Notes: generated from the sequence alone by a model not told the origin. A DNA stretch of 16,151 nt from Bacteroidota bacterium (GCA_021796135.1 JAJYOQ010000039.1:1-16151); one strand, 5' to 3'; counted from the first letter of the stretch, positions 9,702 through 16,151 are shown. Numbers and translations are program-made.

Positions 9702-9715
9702 TAAGAGTTAATTGA

Positions 9716-9874
9716 ATGGGAAAATTATCTATAATATCTGAATTATGGCAATTTCTAAAAGTGAGGAAAAAGTGGTGGTTGGCACCAATACTAATTCTTT
9801 TACTCCTATTAGGAGCGCTAATTGTAATTACGCAGGGTTCTGCACTTGCTCCTTTTATTTACGCCATTTTCTAG
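9716..9874 (+). CDS. DUF5989/SxtK-like 52-residue membrane protein
   Basis: Very short gene easily missed by automated calling. The ATG at 9716 opens a 52-residue frame ending with TAG at 9872-9874. The protein has an amphipathic N-terminus MGKLSIISELWQFLKV, the basic-aromatic motif RKKWWLAP (17-24), one membrane helix (about 25-39) and a short end ALAPFIYAIF. The motif order (W..F, RKKWWL.P, hydrophobic helix, APFIY..F) is what I recognise as DUF5989, which regularly accompanies carbamoyltransferase and SxtJ genes; the short SxtK of saxitoxin clusters occupies the same position. It lies 14 bases after sxtJ and 19 bases before the next gene, so the genes are surely one unit. Function unknown; probably a small inner-membrane partner with a cytoplasmic basic face. 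Confidence 0.88.
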   Translation: MGKLSIISELWQFLKVRKKWWLAPILILLLLLGALIVITQGSALAPFIYAIF

Positions 9875-9893
9875 TTTAAAGGTTAATATAAAA

Positions 9894-10046
9894 ATGGCAA
9901 AAAAAATTATTATTGAAGTCGAAAAGAAAAAGGCAAGAGTTCCGGTACCTCAAAAACCTCCCAAAATTGAAAAAAGCAAAAAAAAATATGACCGAAAAAA
10001 AGAGCTGGATCAGATCAGGAAAAAATCTAAACGGAAATTTGAATAA
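9894..10046 (+). CDS. Lysine-rich 50-residue hypothetical protein
   Basis: Starting at the ATG at 9894, the protein begins MAKKIIIEVEKKKARVPVPQ and has 50 residues, of which 17 are Lys and 4 Arg (42 % basic), with 7 acidic residues, a Pro-rich middle (VPVPQKPP) and no Cys or Trp. An upstream ATG at 9846 would overlap the preceding gene's end and add a hydrophobic stretch with no support, so the shorter form is chosen. The sequence looks disordered except for a short N-terminal beta strand (IIIEVE). It sits between the DUF5989-like gene and the glycosyltransferase, 19 and 2 bases away, so it is translated as part of the row. I do not recognise its function; binding to nucleic acid, phosphoglycans or acidic membrane lipids is conceivable but unsupported. 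Confidence 0.7.
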   Translation: MAKKIIIEVEKKKARVPVPQKPPKIEKSKKKYDRKKELDQIRKKSKRKFE

Positions 10047-10048
10047 TA

Positions 10049-10873
10049 ATGATTAAAGCTTCGGTTATAATTTCTATTTATAATAAAATTGATTTTCTGG
10101 AACTAGTTCTTGCCGGATTTGAAAAACAAAGCATTCAAGATTTTGAAATTATATTGGCTGATGACGGCTCATCGCTAAATTCCTGTTATAAAATAGAAGA
10201 AATATCTAACAATACATCCTTGCACTTAACTCATATTTGGCAGGAAGATAAAGGATTCAGAAAAAATAAAATTTTAAATAGAGCTATAGTTTCTGCACAA
10301 ACTGAAATCCTCATTTTTATTGATGGAGATTGTATACCGCATCCGGAATTTGTTAAAGAACATATTGAAAACCTGAAAGAAAAAAGTTGTAATACCGGTC
10401 GCAGGGTCAATTTATCCGAGAAATTTTCATTAATGCTTACACCGGAAAAAATTAAAAACGGGTATATTGAGAAAAATTTTTTATTGCTTGTCAAAGACGG
10501 ACTCATTGGAAAATCTTTTGATGTTGAAAAAGGACTTTATTTTCAAAATAAATTTATCCGTGATATATTCAATAAAAAGAAAAGAGGCTTGTTGGGCTGC
10601 AATTTTTCAATTCATAAAAACGATTTATTGGAAATTAATGGATTTGATGAGAGATATGAAGCCCCCTCTATCGGTGAAGATTCGGATATTCAATATAGAT
10701 TGGAATTAAACAACATCGGCATAAATTCATTAAATAATATTGCGGTCCAATACCATTTATACCATAAACTTCAGGAAAGACCTCAAAAAAATCTTGATTT
10801 ATTCGCTTCCGTCAAAACAGCCAAAATATTTTTTACCCCGTTCGGGATTAATCATTCTTCTACAAATAGTTGA
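10049..10873 (+). CDS. Family 2 glycosyltransferase
   Basis: 274-residue GT-A-fold transferase that moves a sugar from a nucleotide sugar to a glycan or lipid-linked acceptor; no signal peptide, so it acts on the cytoplasmic side. The N-terminus MIKASVIISIYNKIDFLELVL is the usual GT2 start. Visible are the nucleotide-binding LADDGS (36-41), the metal-binding IDGDCIPHPEF (91-101; Asp92 and Asp94 form the DxD motif), LLGCNFSIHKNDLLEINGFDERY (starting at 181), typical of the galactosyltransferase C-terminal type domain, and the catalytic-base region IGEDSDIQYRL (208-218). Only two bases separate it from the lysine-rich gene, and it is the last gene of the row. Sugar specificity cannot be told. 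It suggests that the carbamoylation cassette serves a glycan. Confidence 0.92.
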   Translation: MIKASVIISIYNKIDFLELVLAGFEKQSIQDFEIILADDGSSLNSCYKIEEISNNTSLHLTHIWQEDKGFRKNKILNRAIVSAQTEILIFIDGDCIPHPEFVKEHIENLKEKSCNTGRRVNLSEKFSLMLTPEKIKNGYIEKNFLLLVKDGLIGKSFDVEKGLYFQNKFIRDIFNKKKRGLLGCNFSIHKNDLLEINGFDERYEAPSIGEDSDIQYRLELNNIGINSLNNIAVQYHLYHKLQERPQKNLDLFASVKTAKIFFTPFGINHSSTNS

Positions 10874-10919
10874 ATAAAATCACATTTCCCCTTATAAATA
10901 ATTAAATTTTATTTTTAAT

Positions 10920-10948
10920 TTGCTTTGATTTTTAGAAAACCTTATATT
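10920..10948 (+). promoter_or_regulatory. Candidate promoter of the lrp-glnA unit
   Basis: TTGCTT (10920-10925) and TATATT (10943-10948) lie 17 bases apart, 44 bases before the Lrp start codon. The -10 element is overlapped by inverted repeat 1 (10940-10954). Seen by eye; untested. Confidence 0.4.
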
Positions 10949-10954
10949 TAAAGG
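10940..10954. promoter_or_regulatory. Inverted repeat 1, candidate Lrp operator
   Basis: CCTT (10940-10943) and AAGG (10951-10954) are inverted with a 7-base AT spacer, and one more base pairs on each side (A10939, T10955). The repeat covers the candidate -10 element. It shares its length and CCT...AGG ends with repeat 2, exactly 31 bases downstream. Confidence 0.45.
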
Positions 10955-10970
10955 TAGAAAAGCAATATTT

Positions 10971-10985
10971 CCTAAGAAAATTAGG
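10971..10985. promoter_or_regulatory. Inverted repeat 2, candidate Lrp operator
   Basis: CCTAA (10971-10975) and TTAGG (10981-10985) flank GAAAA, ending six bases before the Lrp start codon. Same 15-base size and end bases as repeat 1, on the same helical face (31 bp, about three turns). It could also form a small RNA hairpin hiding the ribosome-binding region. Confidence 0.45.
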
Positions 10986-10991
10986 CGTTAA

Positions 10992-11438
10992 ATGTTAGAC
11001 GATTTAGATATAAAAATTCTTAATATTCTTCAAAAAAATGGAAGAACTAAAAGAAACGAAATAGCCGAAAAAATTGGACTTTCAATTCCTTCGGTTAGCG
11101 AACGGCTTCATAAGCTGGAAGAAAGAGGAATAATAGAAGGTTATTATACAAAAGTTAATAAAAAAGCTTTTGGTTATGATATAATGGCTTATATTCTTGT
11201 TACAATGGAATCCTCTAAACATTATAAAACTTTCATTCCAAGGATTGAAAAAACACCGCAAATTATAGAATGTCACTCCGTTTTGGGAGAGGGTTCTCAC
11301 CTGCTAAAAGCAATCGTTAAAAAAACCGAATCACTTGAAAATTTATTAAGTGAAATTCAATCTTGGCCGGGTGTAATGTCAACTAAAACTACTTTTGTTC
11401 TATCGACAATAAAAGAAACTACTGCAATTGATATTTAA
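10992..11438 (+). CDS. Lrp/AsnC-family transcriptional regulator
   Basis: 148-residue DNA-binding regulator responding to an amino acid or nitrogen metabolite. The N-terminal helix-turn-helix (about 2-50) reads LDDLDIKILNILQKNGR, then NEIAEKIGLSIPSVSERLHKLEERGII, matching Lrp/AsnC consensus closely. The C-terminal RAM ligand-binding domain spans about 65-140, with CHSVLGEGSHLLKAIVK as the usual strand-turn region and the subunit-contact end WPGVMSTKTTFVLSTIKE. It is followed 31 bases later by glutamine synthetase with no terminator between, so the two are probably co-transcribed. Known members bind pseudo-palindromic repeats and often repress their own gene; two matched repeats lie upstream. 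The ligand is not visible; glutamine or another amino acid is an inference from the neighbour. The start is at the natural N-terminus MLDDLD. Confidence 0.95.
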   Translation: MLDDLDIKILNILQKNGRTKRNEIAEKIGLSIPSVSERLHKLEERGIIEGYYTKVNKKAFGYDIMAYILVTMESSKHYKTFIPRIEKTPQIIECHSVLGEGSHLLKAIVKKTESLENLLSEIQSWPGVMSTKTTFVLSTIKETTAIDI

Positions 11439-11469
11439 TTAATTATTTAACACAAATAAAGGTAATACT

Positions 11470-12897
11470 ATGGCAAAATCAAGTTCGGTGCTGGATAATA
11501 TATTCAGCTTCATTAAATCAAAAAATGTTAAGTTCGTAGACTTAAAGTTTATGGATTTCCCGGGTCAATGGCAGCATTTTACTGTGCCTATAACCCAGTT
11601 TAAAGAAGATTCTTTTGAAAACGGTTTTGGCTTTGACGGTTCTTCAATTCGAGGATGGAAAGCAATAAATGAAAGTGATATGTTAATTATACCTGATCCT
11701 AAAACAATGTTTATGGATCCTTTTGTAATATCACCGACAGTCAGCTTTATCTGTGATGTATATGAACCAGCTACTAAAGAAAAATATTCACGCTGCCCAA
11801 GAAACATATCTCATAAAGCCGAAGCATATTTGCTTTCTACAGGTTTAGCAGATACTGCCTATTTCGGACCTGAAGCGGAATTTTTCATTTTTGACGATGT
11901 GAGATTTGATTCAACACAAAACAGCAGTTTTTATATAGTGGATTCAGTTGAAGGAAAATGGAATAGCGGAAGAGACGAAAATCCTAATCTCGGATATAAA
12001 CCTAGATATAAAGAGGGCTATTTTCCCGTGCCTCCAACAGATTCTTTGGTTGATTTAAGAAATGAGATGGTTATTAATTTAATGGATGCAGGCATTGATG
12101 TTGAAGCACAGCATCATGAAGTTGCCAGCGGCGGACAGTGCGAAATAGACCTTCGCTTTGAACCTCTTATTAAAGCAGCAGATCAGCTTTTGTTATTTAA
12201 GTATATTGTAAAAAACACAGCAAAGAAAAACAATAAAACTGTTACATACATGCCTAAACCTATTTTCGGTGATAATGGAAGCGGTATGCACGTTCATACA
12301 AGCTTGTGGAAAAAAGGTAAACCGCTGTTTGCAGGTACCGGATATGCTGGATTAAGCGAAATGGCTTTATACTTTATTGGCGGACTCTTAAAACACGCTC
12401 CGTCATTATTAGCTTTTACAAACCCGACCACAAATTCCTACAAGAGACTCGTTCCTGGATTCGAAGCTCCTGTTAACCTTGCTTATTCACAACGTAATAG
12501 AAGTGCTTCCTGCAGAATTCCGATGTATTCAAATAGCCCAAAAGCAAAAAGAGTTGAATTTAGATGCCCTGATCCAGCAGCAAACCCATATTTAGCTTTC
12601 CCGGCAATCTTAATGGCAGGATTAGACGGTGTTATTAATCGTATTGATCCGGGTGAACCTCTTGATAAAGATATCTATGATTTAAGTCCTGAAGAATTGA
12701 AAGGTGTTCCTTCTACTCCGGGAAGTCTAGGCGAAGCATTAAAAGCATTGTCAGACGATCATGAATACTTATTGAAAGGCGATGTATTTACTACAGATGT
12801 AATTGATACATGGATTCAATACAAAACTGATAAGGAAATCAAACCAATGGCATTACAGCCACATCCGTATGAATTCTCCTTATATTATGATGTATAA
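11470..12897 (+). CDS. glnA: Type I glutamine synthetase
   Basis: Makes glutamine from glutamate, ammonia and ATP, the main entry of ammonium into metabolism; a cytosolic dodecamer. 475 residues, normal for GSI. Visible: FDGSSIRGW (55-63, with Asp56 matching the ammonium-site Asp50 loop), the metal ligands in [10 protein letters not shown] (133-142), [13 protein letters not shown] (215-227), [12 protein letters not shown] (267-278), the flexible Glu loop [17 protein letters not shown] (318-334), [10 protein letters not shown] (342-351) and [27 protein letters not shown] (400-409) carries Tyr403, matching the adenylylated tyrosine of the GSI-beta class, so control by adenylyltransferase GlnE is possible; no glnE gene is in the window. 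The start is supported by AAAGG at 11458-11462, seven bases before the ATG. It lies downstream of an Lrp-type regulator and ends at a strong terminator. Confidence 0.98.
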   Translation: MAKSSSVLDNIFSFIKSKNVKFVDLKFMDFPGQWQHFTVPITQFKEDSFENGFGFDGSSIRGWKAINESDMLIIPDPKTMFMDPFVISPTVSFICDVYEPATKEKYSRCPRNISHKAEAYLLSTGLADTAYFGPEAEFFIFDDVRFDSTQNSSFYIVDSVEGKWNSGRDENPNLGYKPRYKEGYFPVPPTDSLVDLRNEMVINLMDAGIDVEAQHHEVASGGQCEIDLRFEPLIKAADQLLLFKYIVKNTAKKNNKTVTYMPKPIFGDNGSGMHVHTSLWKKGKPLFAGTGYAGLSEMALYFIGGLLKHAPSLLAFTNPTTNSYKRLVPGFEAPVNLAYSQRNRSASCRIPMYSNSPKAKRVEFRCPDPAANPYLAFPAILMAGLDGVINRIDPGEPLDKDIYDLSPEELKGVPSTPGSLGEALKALSDDHEYLLKGDVFTTDVIDTWIQYKTDKEIKPMALQPHPYEFSLYYDV

Positions 12898-12917
12898 CAA
12901 ATAGATAAATTCAGATT

Positions 12918-12946
12918 AAAGGGCGAAATTTATTTCGCCCTTTTTT
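12918..12946. terminator. Terminator of glnA, possibly bidirectional
   Basis: An 11-bp perfect stem, AAAGGGCGAAA (12918-12928) with TTTCGCCCTTT (12933-12943), closed by TTTA, is followed by T at 12941-12946. It lies 20 bases after the glnA stop and 20 bases beyond the stop of the minus-strand HEPN gene, where the opposite strand carries only three T after the stem. It is a good terminator for glnA and weaker for the convergent unit. Confidence 0.9.
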
Positions 12947-12966
12947 ATTTTAAATTTTAATATCAA

Positions 12967-13368
12967 CTATTTAAGTAAAAAGTCTGCCCAGGATTTAAAC
13001 CGTTCGAAATATTTTAATAATTTATCCACATCTTTCTTCGAATAAATATCGCCGTAGTATGATACTTTATTTTTGTGATCAATCAGCTTTTTAAACTGAT
13101 CCAGAGCTTTGCTTTTATTTGGTGACGGAGGAGTTACTAGATTTAATAGGTCGATTATATCATAATGACTGTCGCCGCTGCACTTTTTCCCGGATAGTTT
13201 AATTGTAACTGCGTCAGCAAGAGCAATAACTGCGTGAATTACCAAAACGCCTGCTGCATTATAGTATTCGAACGCATATGCAGATTCACAGCCGTTTGAA
13301 AAGTCTTTTGATACTTTAATAAAATCTAAATGTTTATTTGAATCAATCTTTTTTACTGCTTGTTTCAT
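12967..13368 (-). CDS. HEPN-like protein, partner of the nucleotidyltransferase
   Basis: 133 residues, predicted nearly all alpha-helical, in the position and size of a HEPN domain: helices around 12-57 (FEYYNAAGVLVIHAVIALADAVTI), then SHYDIIDLLNL, then HKNKVSYYGDIYSKKDVDKLLKYFERF. The canonical RNase motif R-x4-6-H is not evident; the equivalent stretch reads DHKNKVSYYGD (97-107), with Lys/Tyr where Arg/His is expected. Its start overlaps the stop of the nucleotidyltransferase by four bases (ATGA, 13365-13368), showing coupled translation. By analogy with HEPN-MNT modules it may be a toxin, or the partner of an RNA- or protein-modifying nucleotidyltransferase; the degenerate motif argues against simple RNase activity. 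The HEPN assignment rests on context and helix pattern and should be regarded as moderate. Confidence 0.7.
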   Translation of the reverse strand: MKQAVKKIDSNKHLDFIKVSKDFSNGCESAYAFEYYNAAGVLVIHAVIALADAVTIKLSGKKCSGDSHYDIIDLLNLVTPPSPNKSKALDQFKKLIDHKNKVSYYGDIYSKKDVDKLLKYFERFKSWADFLLK

Positions 13369-13973
13369 TTGATTAACTCGTGAATTGATTTCCCGCTTAT
13401 TACCATTCCTTCCTTAACTATACTAAATACCGGGGACAAATTTTTCTTCGCACGGATTTTAAATTCGGATATACTGATATATATTGGAGCGAGTTGAATA
13501 GTATATTGTTCATTAAGCTGATCCCGCAGATTTGAGACAGCATTTTCTATTTTGCGCAGTTGTGTTGAATAAACAAAACACACATCATAATCGCTGGAAA
13601 TTAATTCTTCTTTGCGAGCTACGCTGCCATAGATAATAATACTTTCGGTCAATTTTGATAATTGTCTTTTAATTGATGAAATAATAGCTAAGCTAAAATT
13701 ATTTTCTTCTTCAAAAATCAAACGAATGATTTTTCGGGAAATATATTTTTGACGGTTGAGTGTAAATATATGATCCCTGCCGCCGGTTATACGAATTACA
13801 ATTCCAAGTTCTTCTAAATTAGTTAGGGCTTTGAGGGCAGTGCGGTGGGTAAGATTTGTAAGTCTCGCAGTTTCCCTTCCTGTTATGCCTATAACTCTTT
13901 CATTTAATACTCTAAGTACGGAAATGTTACTGGGTGCGCTAAATAGTTTTTCTAAAAATTTATTAACAAGCAT
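13365..13973 (-). CDS. Winged-helix nucleotidyltransferase (MNT-like) of HEPN/MNT pair
   Basis: 202 residues. Residues 15-75 form a winged helix-turn-helix: SVLRVLNERVIGITGRETA, the recognition region LTHRTALKALTNLEELGIV and a wing RITGGRDHIFTLNR. Residues 100-195 form a minimal nucleotidyltransferase domain with IIIYGSVARKEELISSDYDVCFVY; Gly116-Ser117 and the metal-binding Asp128 and Asp130 are present. The third carboxylate is not clear in QLAPIYISISEF, as in several relatives. The closing EGMVISGKSIHEL motif is typical of this type. Such proteins are the antitoxin or AMP-transferring half of HEPN/MNT modules, and the DNA-binding domain suggests autoregulation, for which an operator candidate lies just upstream. 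Four-base overlap with the HEPN gene. Enzymatic activity is inferred from the motif. Confidence 0.82.
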   Translation of the reverse strand: MLVNKFLEKLFSAPSNISVLRVLNERVIGITGRETARLTNLTHRTALKALTNLEELGIVIRITGGRDHIFTLNRQKYISRKIIRLIFEEENNFSLAIISSIKRQLSKLTESIIIYGSVARKEELISSDYDVCFVYSTQLRKIENAVSNLRDQLNEQYTIQLAPIYISISEFKIRAKKNLSPVFSIVKEGMVISGKSIHELIK

Positions 13974-13987
13974 TTTATTAACTTTCT

Positions 13988-14016
13988 TATGGCTATATAA
14001 GTAGCCATACGGCTAC
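13988..14016. promoter_or_regulatory. Three-half-site inverted repeat, candidate operator of HEPN/MNT pair
   Basis: TATGGCTA (13988-13995) and TAGCCATA (14002-14009) form a perfect 8-bp inverted repeat with a 6-base spacer. A second, overlapping inverted repeat joins GTAGCC (14001-14006) with GGCTAC (14011-14016), spacer 4. Three TAGCC/GGCTA half-sites therefore lie within 29 bases, starting 15 bases upstream of the minus-strand start codon at 13973. A TATATA at its centre may serve as a promoter element. Because the adjacent gene encodes a winged-helix protein, autorepression is the obvious inference. Confidence 0.6.
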
Positions 14017-14101
14017 ATTTATATCCGAAAGATAAAGAGTTATAAATAATAAAGCAAAAATTCTAAACCAAAACTATAATGCACAAATCCTTTTTATAAT
14101 A

Positions 14102-16151
14102 TTATTTTAAAATTCTTACAAATCCTCCGTAACGGCTGCTTGGCTTAAAATTATATTTTTGGAAGAATGCTTTTAAATAGAAATGCGTTGTTATTGTCTT
14201 AATTCCGTCAATATCTAATCTGGTACAAAAATCTTCGATTAATTTGCCTGCCAAACCCCTCTTTCGGTATTGACGTGCAATCTCAATTCCTTCAATGTGT
14301 GCAATTTTTGGAAATAATAATTGATAGCAAAGTCCGCCCACAATTATCTCTTCGTCTTCACTATCTACTATAATTAAATACCTGAGATCTCCGTCAATTT
14401 TTAAAGGATAATTATCTAATAAAAATAATTTATTTAGGCTCCCAATTTCGGAAGCTGTAACGGGTTTCCTAATTGTGTATGTTAAGCCGAAAGAATCCTT
14501 AATCTTTGTTTTAACCACTAAATTCGACTTATCTTCTTCAGATACTGTTCCTAATTCAATATTTGATTTAGATGATAATTCCGGGAAAGCAATTTTATTA
14601 AAAATTGCTTTATCGGTGTCTTCGGTTAATAACTCGAGAAGTTCTAGTAATTCTGCTCTTTTAGTCGCTGGTTGATCCGGATATTTATACATCGAAAGAA
14701 TAAGTTTATCAAATAGAGTCAGAACTTCTTCGGGAGAAGAAAGAAAATAAGTTTCTCTGAAGAATATATATCTGCATATTTCCTGCTTGCTCTTCATTCG
14801 GTAAACTGTATAAAGATTATTTGCAAATTCCGCAGCTGCCATTTTTGAAAATTCCTGATCTTCGCTTGCCCAGTTTAAATAATCATATATTGCACTTTTA
14901 ACTGATGAGTTTATAAACGGACGATTATTTATTTCTTCAATATATAAATCCAATCTGGAAACTAAGTCTCCAAACAATGGCGAAAGCTCTTTATCTTGAA
15001 AATCTTTATGCAGCTTGATTAAAAATTCAATACCCTCTTGAATTCCTAGTCCTTCTATACATGCATCAAATATCCATTCAATTTTTAAGTAACCGCTGTT
15101 CTGTGGATAATCGGAAATTGTTTGAAGATAAAAGTTATTAAATAATGATTCAACAAAGCTTGATGGACTGCTATAATTTTTCCAACCCGACATTGACAGA
15201 ATTTTTGTGCCGTCCTTAAAATATGGTTCGGGGACAACTACGTTTGAAGGTGAAATGAATCCGGGAAGTACTTTATATTCACTATTCTTCAAAACGGAAA
15301 AGAATGCAGCCATTCCTTTTCTGAATAAAATCTCCCATTCGCTTATAAAATAATTTTTATCGGGTGAATTTGTTACGGAAGAAATCTGCCTTATTTTATC
15401 CCATATAGTTAAATCATTAATAAAATCGAAAGAAATTACACCTAGTGCTGATCTAAAGTTTCCTAACTTTGGAAGAGGAGATACTCCGGTGGATTTATGA
15501 GCGATTTTGATCATTAAAAAGATAGTATCCAAAACTTTTTTTCTTGTAATATCGGGAGTAATTAATATGAGAAAATCATAATGATTAAAGTTCTTTTTGT
15601 TTATACTCAACCGGTAAAGATATCTTTTAGCCGATGCACTCAATTTTGTAATATAAATTCCGAAATCCTTCACTTCGATCAGATTAAAATTATCTTCATC
15701 AAAGATCAGTAAAAATGCTTCTTTGAGAAATGTAGTTGTAAATAGTATTTCTTCCAGTATTCTAATTTCTTTAGTTGAAATAATATCCTGATAAACTACT
15801 TTATTCTTCCAGTTTTCTTTCGACATTTCAAATACAGATAGCTTGAATCTGCTTTCAAATTTTAGTGAAACTTCCTTGAAAAGCCTCTTTGCATAATTGG
15901 ATATTCTTCTGTCTTGTCTGTGCAAAATCCAGCTTATCAGCTCAGCTCGTATTACAGGATACGACGCGGGAAAGTGAATAGCATACTTTGCTATTAGATC
16001 AAGTATTAATTTAAATTGAGTTAGAGCTACATCTGAAACCGGCCATTCTAAAGTGTTTCGGTATGATTCTAATCTCTGCCTAAGTGCGTCTAACCGAAAT
16101 CCTTCCATTTTATTATAGCTTATTTCTTCAATAAATTTTCTGTCCAGAAAT
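14102..16151 (-). CDS. Large protein with C-terminal GNAT acetyltransferase domain (start probably outside window)
   Basis: At least 668 residues from the ATG at 16108, but the frame stays open to the window edge (14 more codons, peptide FLDRKFIEEISYNK) and no Shine-Dalgarno site precedes that ATG, so the true start may lie beyond 16151. The C-terminal 110 residues are a GNAT N-acetyltransferase domain: strand VGGLCYQLLFPKIAHIEGIEI, acetyl-CoA loop YRKRGLAG (614-621 from the ATG), helix KLIEDFC and the end FFQKYNFKPSSRYGGFV. The remaining 550 residues, mostly predicted alpha-helical, show no domain I recognise; a conserved-looking segment LPGFISPSNVVVPEPYF lies near residue 280-300. A fusion of an unknown helical scaffold with GNAT suggests substrate- or protein-directed acetylation, but the substrate is unknown. 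A 128-base gap separates it from the nucleotidyltransferase gene. Confidence 0.8.
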   Translation of the reverse strand, partial: FLDRKFIEEISYNKMEGFRLDALRQRLESYRNTLEWPVSDVALTQFKLILDLIAKYAIHFPASYPVIRAELISWILHRQDRRISNYAKRLFKEVSLKFESRFKLSVFEMSKENWKNKVVYQDIISTKEIRILEEILFTTTFLKEAFLLIFDEDNFNLIEVKDFGIYITKLSASAKRYLYRLSINKKNFNHYDFLILITPDITRKKVLDTIFLMIKIAHKSTGVSPLPKLGNFRSALGVISFDFINDLTIWDKIRQISSVTNSPDKNYFISEWEILFRKGMAAFFSVLKNSEYKVLPGFISPSNVVVPEPYFKDGTKILSMSGWKNYSSPSSFVESLFNNFYLQTISDYPQNSGYLKIEWIFDACIEGLGIQEGIEFLIKLHKDFQDKELSPLFGDLVSRLDLYIEEINNRPFINSSVKSAIYDYLNWASEDQEFSKMAAAEFANNLYTVYRMKSKQEICRYIFFRETYFLSSPEEVLTLFDKLILSMYKYPDQPATKRAELLELLELLTEDTDKAIFNKIAFPELSSKSNIELGTVSEEDKSNLVVKTKIKDSFGLTYTIRKPVTASEIGSLNKLFLLDNYPLKIDGDLRYLIIVDSEDEEIIVGGLCYQLLFPKIAHIEGIEIARQYRKRGLAGKLIEDFCTRLDIDGIKTITTHFYLKAFFQKYNFKPSSRYGGFVRILK

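Noticed and set aside
9846..9893. Upstream ATG extending the lysine-rich protein by 16 residues
   Set aside because: It overlaps the end of the DUF5989-like gene in another frame and adds a hydrophobic stretch with no sign of selection; ATG at 9894 fits the operon spacing.
7465..10046. Saxitoxin-like biosynthetic cluster
   Set aside because: Only the carbamoylation trio is present; no polyketide synthase, amidinotransferase or other core genes occur in the window.

Overview
The window is AT-rich, densely coded DNA with short intergenic gaps. The proteins suggest a bacterium of the Bacteroidota/Chlorobiota/Ignavibacteriota assemblage, most likely Ignavibacteria. This placement rests on codon style, weak or absent Shine-Dalgarno sites in front of many genes, SurA-like and TPR-SGNH envelope proteins, and a small MGQQQLLL-type membrane protein. 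It is an inference; no rRNA or other marker is present.

Layout. 1-467: C-terminal half of an aldo/keto reductase cut by the left edge. 719-2011: enolase, with a candidate promoter and a strong terminator. 2101-2991: EamA-type transporter. 2999-5358 (minus strand): a pilin-like small membrane protein preceded by a membrane-anchored SGNH hydrolase with TPRs. 5538-7388: exported parvulin-type peptidyl-prolyl isomerase, divergent from the SGNH gene. 7465-10873: a tight five-gene row of carbamoyltransferase, SxtJ-like membrane protein, a 52-residue DUF5989/SxtK-like membrane peptide, a 50-residue lysine-rich protein and a GT2 glycosyltransferase. 10992-12897: Lrp/AsnC regulator and type I glutamine synthetase, with two matched inverted repeats upstream, one overlapping a promoter. 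12967-13973 (minus): HEPN-like protein and winged-helix nucleotidyltransferase pair with a three-half-site operator candidate. 14102-16151 (minus): a large protein of unknown N-terminal part with a C-terminal GNAT domain, reading frame open at the right edge.

The most interesting unit is the carbamoyltransferase row. A carbamoyltransferase followed by SxtJ-like and SxtK/DUF5989-like membrane proteins recalls the sxtI-sxtJ-sxtK arrangement of saxitoxin clusters, but no saxitoxin core genes are here. The neighbouring glycosyltransferase, SGNH/TPR protein and periplasmic foldase point instead to carbamoylation of a cell-surface or exported glycan. That function is inferred. Second in interest are the HEPN/nucleotidyltransferase pair, whose expected catalytic residues look degenerate in one partner, and the Lrp-glnA unit, where two similar repeats lie exactly 31 bp apart.
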